Below are positions 6,867 to 9,161 of a DNA stretch of 9,161 bases, piece after piece. Position 1 is the first letter of the stretch. The number at the start of each line of letters is the position of its first letter. The translations under genes were made by a program, and so were the position numbers. Source of the stretch: Bacteroidia bacterium (lineage in GTDB: Bacteria > Bacteroidota > Bacteroidia > Bacteroidales > Azobacteroidaceae); assembly GCA_025996755.1 (NCBI GenBank), contig BNTR01000114.1:1-9161 (forward strand). Reading direction: 5' to 3'. Under the pieces are notes generated by a model. That model was not told the origin of the DNA. It searched no databases and worked only from the letters and a program-made list of their open reading frames with translations.

Positions 6867-8024
6867 TCAGTTCCCTCTTTGATTTTTCACCGGATAGCCA
6901 TACATGGTCAGGAGTTTTTCTCTCAAAAAGGGGAGGTCTTTGTTGGGGAGGTCGATTTTTTCGAGGTGCTTGTCGAGGTAGGTGTCGAAGACTTTGATGT
7001 CGGCGGCGGTGTATTTGTTTGCACACGCGCCTTGCCCCCACAGGCGGTCGTAGGCGATGTAATTGCCCGGATAGAGGGTGTAGTTGCGGAAAATTTCGGC
7101 ATCTATCAGGCGGGCTGCCTCTGCGGTTTGTTCGTTTCTCGACAGTGTGGGGTCGATTTTTTCGAGGTCGCTGTTGATAACTTTCCCGTAGCGGATGTGG
7201 ACGCGACCCTTGTAGCCAAACATACCCATTTCCATGCTGTCCATATCGTCTTTGGCTGATTTTGAGAAGTCGGGGGTGTCGCGTTTTTGCTGAAATTCCT
7301 TTGCTTTCAGATAGTCGCAGGGGTCGTATTCGTAGGACAGCGACACGGGGATGATGTTCAGCGACTTGAGGCTTTCTACGAAGTTGCCCTCACCGCCCAT
7401 GGCGAGCATTTTCAGCACGCTCTCCTGCGTGCGGTCGTTGGAATCTTTGGCGCGACCCTCCCGCTGGGCTATCCAGATGGGGCGATGGCGATTTTCGATG
7501 GTGTCGTGGATGTATTTCGACAGGAGGGTTGAATTTTCCAGCATCTGCCGACCGGAAATGCCGCGCCGGACGATGAAACTCCGATTGAGGCGCACGAGAT
7601 GCTCAATCCACGGACGAACCAGCAGGTTGTCGCCAATGGCAATCTCCGTCATATCCAAACCGTGCTTGCACAGCAACGTGCTGACTAACGAGGCATCCAA
7701 AATGATGTCGCGATGGTTGGAAATGAAGACGTTAGCCCGCTCCGGCACCACATTTTCCAGCCCCGAACTGTCTAAACTGTCGGAGGCTCCACCCACCAAG
7801 TCGAACACAAACCGGCGGACAATATCCGTCTGAAATTCAGTCATCGTCTTGTAGGAGCGCATCAGTTGGCAAAAACTGGCCCAAGTCATCTGCGGAAAAA
7901 CGCGCTCTATCACAATGCCGATAATACGCTTAAACTCAGGGTCTTGCAAAAGAATCTCCACGATGTGTTGCGTTTCGTCGTCGCGATACGCGCGAATGTT
8001 GTCAAATACGTCTGTTGTTTCCAT
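6867..8024 (-). CDS. Lysophospholipid acyltransferase-like protein (PlsC/GPAT superfamily)
   Basis: This 385-residue protein, counted from the ATG at 8024, has the glycerolipid acyltransferase blocks: FISNHRDIILDA (catalytic His 104, Asp 110), NRSFIVRRGISGR near 147-158, REGRAKD at 188-194 (acceptor-binding block III) and IIPVSLSYEYDP at 224-235. These enzymes move fatty acyl groups onto glycerol-phosphate or lysophospholipid at the inner membrane; the exact substrate is not shown. The catalytic block is spaced H-x5-D rather than the usual H-x4-D. There is no obvious membrane helix. It is longer than ordinary PlsC (about 240), with extra N- and C-terminal regions. A TTG three codons earlier (8033) is possible, but the ATG giving METTDVF is preferred. 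Its start overlaps the end of ddl by 23 bases, so the two are probably co-transcribed and translationally coupled. Confidence 0.82.
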   Translation of the reverse strand: METTDVFDNIRAYRDDETQHIVEILLQDPEFKRIIGIVIERVFPQMTWASFCQLMRSYKTMTEFQTDIVRRFVFDLVGGASDSLDSSGLENVVPERANVFISNHRDIILDASLVSTLLCKHGLDMTEIAIGDNLLVRPWIEHLVRLNRSFIVRRGISGRQMLENSTLLSKYIHDTIENRHRPIWIAQREGRAKDSNDRTQESVLKMLAMGGEGNFVESLKSLNIIPVSLSYEYDPCDYLKAKEFQQKRDTPDFSKSAKDDMDSMEMGMFGYKGRVHIRYGKVINSDLEKIDPTLSRNEQTAEAARLIDAEIFRNYTLYPGNYIAYDRLWGQGACANKYTAADIKVFDTYLDKHLEKIDLPNKDLPFLREKLLTMYGYPVKNQRGN

Positions 8025-8988
8025 TATTTTCAATAATTTCAGTCATTACATCTTTAATATCCAAGCCTGCCGCCCGCACCTGCTGCGGAATAAAGCTCGT
8101 GGCAGTCATCCCCGGCGTGGTGTTTACCTCCAGCATACGCACAATGCCCGCCTCCGAGATGATATAATCCACGCGAATAATGCCCTGTGCGCCCACCAAA
8201 TCGTAGATTTTCGAGGTCAGGGCTTGTATCTCGTCCGTCAACGCCTGTGAGATGCGTGCCGGCGTGATTTCGTCGCTTTCCAAGTTATATTTGGCGTTGT
8301 AATCGAAAAACTCATTTTTCGTTACCACCTCCGTGATGGGGAAAACGACCGTTCTGTTTTTCGTTTTATAGCAGCCACATGTGACCTCGGTGCCCGGCAT
8401 AAAACGTTCCACCATCACCTCCTGCCCCTCCTTAAATGCCTCATCAATAGCGGGTTGCAACTCTTCCGCGGTATGCACTTTGGTTGTCCCGAAACTTGAG
8501 CCGCCGTCGTTGGGCTTCACAAAAACGGGTAATCCCAACTCGTCGATGATAGACGATGGCGCACGTTGCGCATTTTTGCGCACAAGCACCGACTGCGCCG
8601 TTTTCACCCCGAAATTGCGCAAATAATTGACGCAATAAAACTTGTTGAACGTGAGCGCCGCCGCCGCCACGCCGCAACAGGAATAAGGAACGCCCAGCAT
8701 ATCCAAATAGCCTTGCAGCAGCCCGTTTTCGCCCGGCGTGCCGTGAATGGTGATATAGGCGAAGTCAAATTTGACTTTTTCGCCGTTGTGCGTAAACGAA
8801 AAGTCGTTTTTGTCAATCACCTCACCGTTCGGTTGCACCACCCATTTGTCCTTAGTAATCAGCACGATATACAAATTGTATTTCCCCTTGTCAATAAAAG
8901 AGTAAATACCCTCCGCACTTTTCAGCGACACAACGCTTTCCGACGAATAGCCGCCCGCCACAATGGCAATATTTTTCATTTGAGCCAT
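8002..8988 (-). CDS. ddl: D-alanine--D-alanine ligase
   Basis: The enzyme joins two D-alanines using ATP in the cytoplasm, making the dipeptide that MurF adds to the peptidoglycan precursor. The 328 residues are of normal length and the ATP-grasp motifs are present: AGGYSSESVVSLKSA at 11-25 (Glu 17 aligns with the N-terminal D-Ala-binding Glu), HGTPGENG at 82-89, FVKPNDGGSSFGTT at 156-169, the omega-loop FFDYNAKY at 227-234, and LEVNTTPGMTATS at 286-298. The tyrosine-containing FDYNAKY loop is the D-Ala-D-Ala type rather than the VanA-like D-Ala-D-Lac type, so vancomycin resistance is not suggested. The start at 8988 is 22 bases from a TAnnTTTG box; a second ATG three codons in (8979) is an alternative. 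It is first of a two-gene unit with the acyltransferase. Confidence 0.95.
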   Translation of the reverse strand: MAQMKNIAIVAGGYSSESVVSLKSAEGIYSFIDKGKYNLYIVLITKDKWVVQPNGEVIDKNDFSFTHNGEKVKFDFAYITIHGTPGENGLLQGYLDMLGVPYSCCGVAAAALTFNKFYCVNYLRNFGVKTAQSVLVRKNAQRAPSSIIDELGLPVFVKPNDGGSSFGTTKVHTAEELQPAIDEAFKEGQEVMVERFMPGTEVTCGCYKTKNRTVVFPITEVVTKNEFFDYNAKYNLESDEITPARISQALTDEIQALTSKIYDLVGAQGIIRVDYIISEAGIVRMLEVNTTPGMTATSFIPQQVRAAGLDIKDVMTEIIENNGNNRRI

Positions 8989-9009
8989 AAATTCTATTTT
9001 TTCAGGCTA

Positions 9010-9017
9010 CAAAGTTA
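9010..9017 (-). promoter_or_regulatory. Candidate -7 box for ddl, inside an inverted repeat
   Basis: Read on the minus strand this is TAACTTTG, an exact TAnnTTTG, 21 bases before the ddl ATG. No TTTG is found 19 bases upstream, so the -33 box is not recognised. The box overlaps one arm of a 7-bp inverted repeat (AAAGTTA 9011-9017, TAACTTT 9031-9037). Confidence 0.5.
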
Positions 9018-9049
9018 AGAAAAAAAATTGTAACTTTTGCTTTTGGTTT

Positions 9050-9161
9050 TCATTTTTCGACATAGCAACTGTTAATACGAAATTCATCAAAATCCCAGAT
9101 GTCAGTTAATTTTACAATCCCGTTTGTCAGTTCAATATCTTTCCAAGTTTCCTCAAACACT
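9050..9161 (-). CDS. 3' end of an unrecognised protein gene
   Basis: On the minus strand a frame is open from the window edge to TGA at 9052-9050, encoding 36 or more residues that begin VFEETWKDIELTNGIVKLTD and end in FRINSCYVEK. The mixed hydrophobic/charged composition looks coding, and the stop is 61 bases before the ddl ATG on the same strand. I do not recognise the family. It is not the RluD pseudouridine synthase end that I would have expected upstream of ddl in Bacteroidales. The DNA is AT-rich compared with ddl. Confidence 0.45.
   Translation of the reverse strand, partial: VFEETWKDIELTNGIVKLTDIWDFDEFRINSCYVEK

Noticed and set aside
6797..7833. Several plus-strand open frames across the acyltransferase region
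   Set aside because: They are antisense to a gene with intact catalytic blocks, lack recognisable domains, and have no promoter or plausible start context.
8002..8988. Possible VanA-type D-Ala-D-Lac ligase
   Set aside because: The omega-loop carries the tyrosine-type FFDYNAKY typical of D-Ala-D-Ala ligases, and no vanH/vanX-like neighbours are present.
1..9161. CRISPR arrays, tRNA/rRNA genes, insertion sequences or transposase genes
   Set aside because: No regularly spaced repeats, tRNA-like cloverleaf sequence, rRNA signatures or transposase motifs were seen on reading both strands.

Overview
The window reads as a chromosomal segment of a Bacteroidota bacterium, most likely order Bacteroidales. 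Three things point there: the gene order MoxR - DUF58 - signal-peptide/one-TM protein - BatA, which is the start of the Bacteroides 'aerotolerance' (Bat) operon; an outer-membrane beta-barrel receptor with a TonB-plug-like domain and an EVVVTA segment; and TAnnTTTG promoter boxes ahead of three transcription units. I cannot name a genus. The core genes have roughly balanced base composition, while both window edges are visibly more AT-rich.

Layout. Positions 1-600 (+) hold the 3' part of an AbiEii/AbiGii-type nucleotidyltransferase toxin gene, cut by the window start. Positions 601-715 are non-coding and carry a full Bacteroides-type promoter (TTTG, 19-base spacer, TAnnTTTG). Positions 716-4541 (+) are a tight four-gene operon: MoxR AAA+ ATPase, DUF58 protein, a BatD/DUF4381-like membrane protein, and the von Willebrand A protein BatA. 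The usual downstream partners (batB, batC, batD, batE) do not follow. Instead, after an 85-base gap with its own -7 box, a 744-residue outer-membrane beta-barrel protein occupies 4627-6861 (+). It converges, with only 5 bases between stop codons, on a minus-strand pair: D-alanine--D-alanine ligase (ddl, 8988 to 8002) and an overlapping lysophospholipid-acyltransferase-like protein (8024 to 6867). Right of the ddl promoter region, the 3' end of an unrecognised minus-strand gene fills 9050-9161.

How the genes fit together. The MoxR/DUF58/BatA set is a membrane-associated AAA+ ATPase with MIDAS-bearing partners. It is generally thought to act as a chaperone or assembly machine at the cell envelope. 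The barrel protein, ddl (peptidoglycan precursor synthesis) and the acyltransferase (membrane lipid synthesis) are also envelope functions. Apart from the toxin-like gene, this is therefore an envelope-biogenesis neighbourhood. I found no clear new system, CRISPR array, RNA gene or insertion sequence. The points most worth checking are the shortened Bat operon, the hairpin plus tandem repeat at the end of its third gene, the HX5D spacing in the acyltransferase, and the AT-rich accessory-looking edges.
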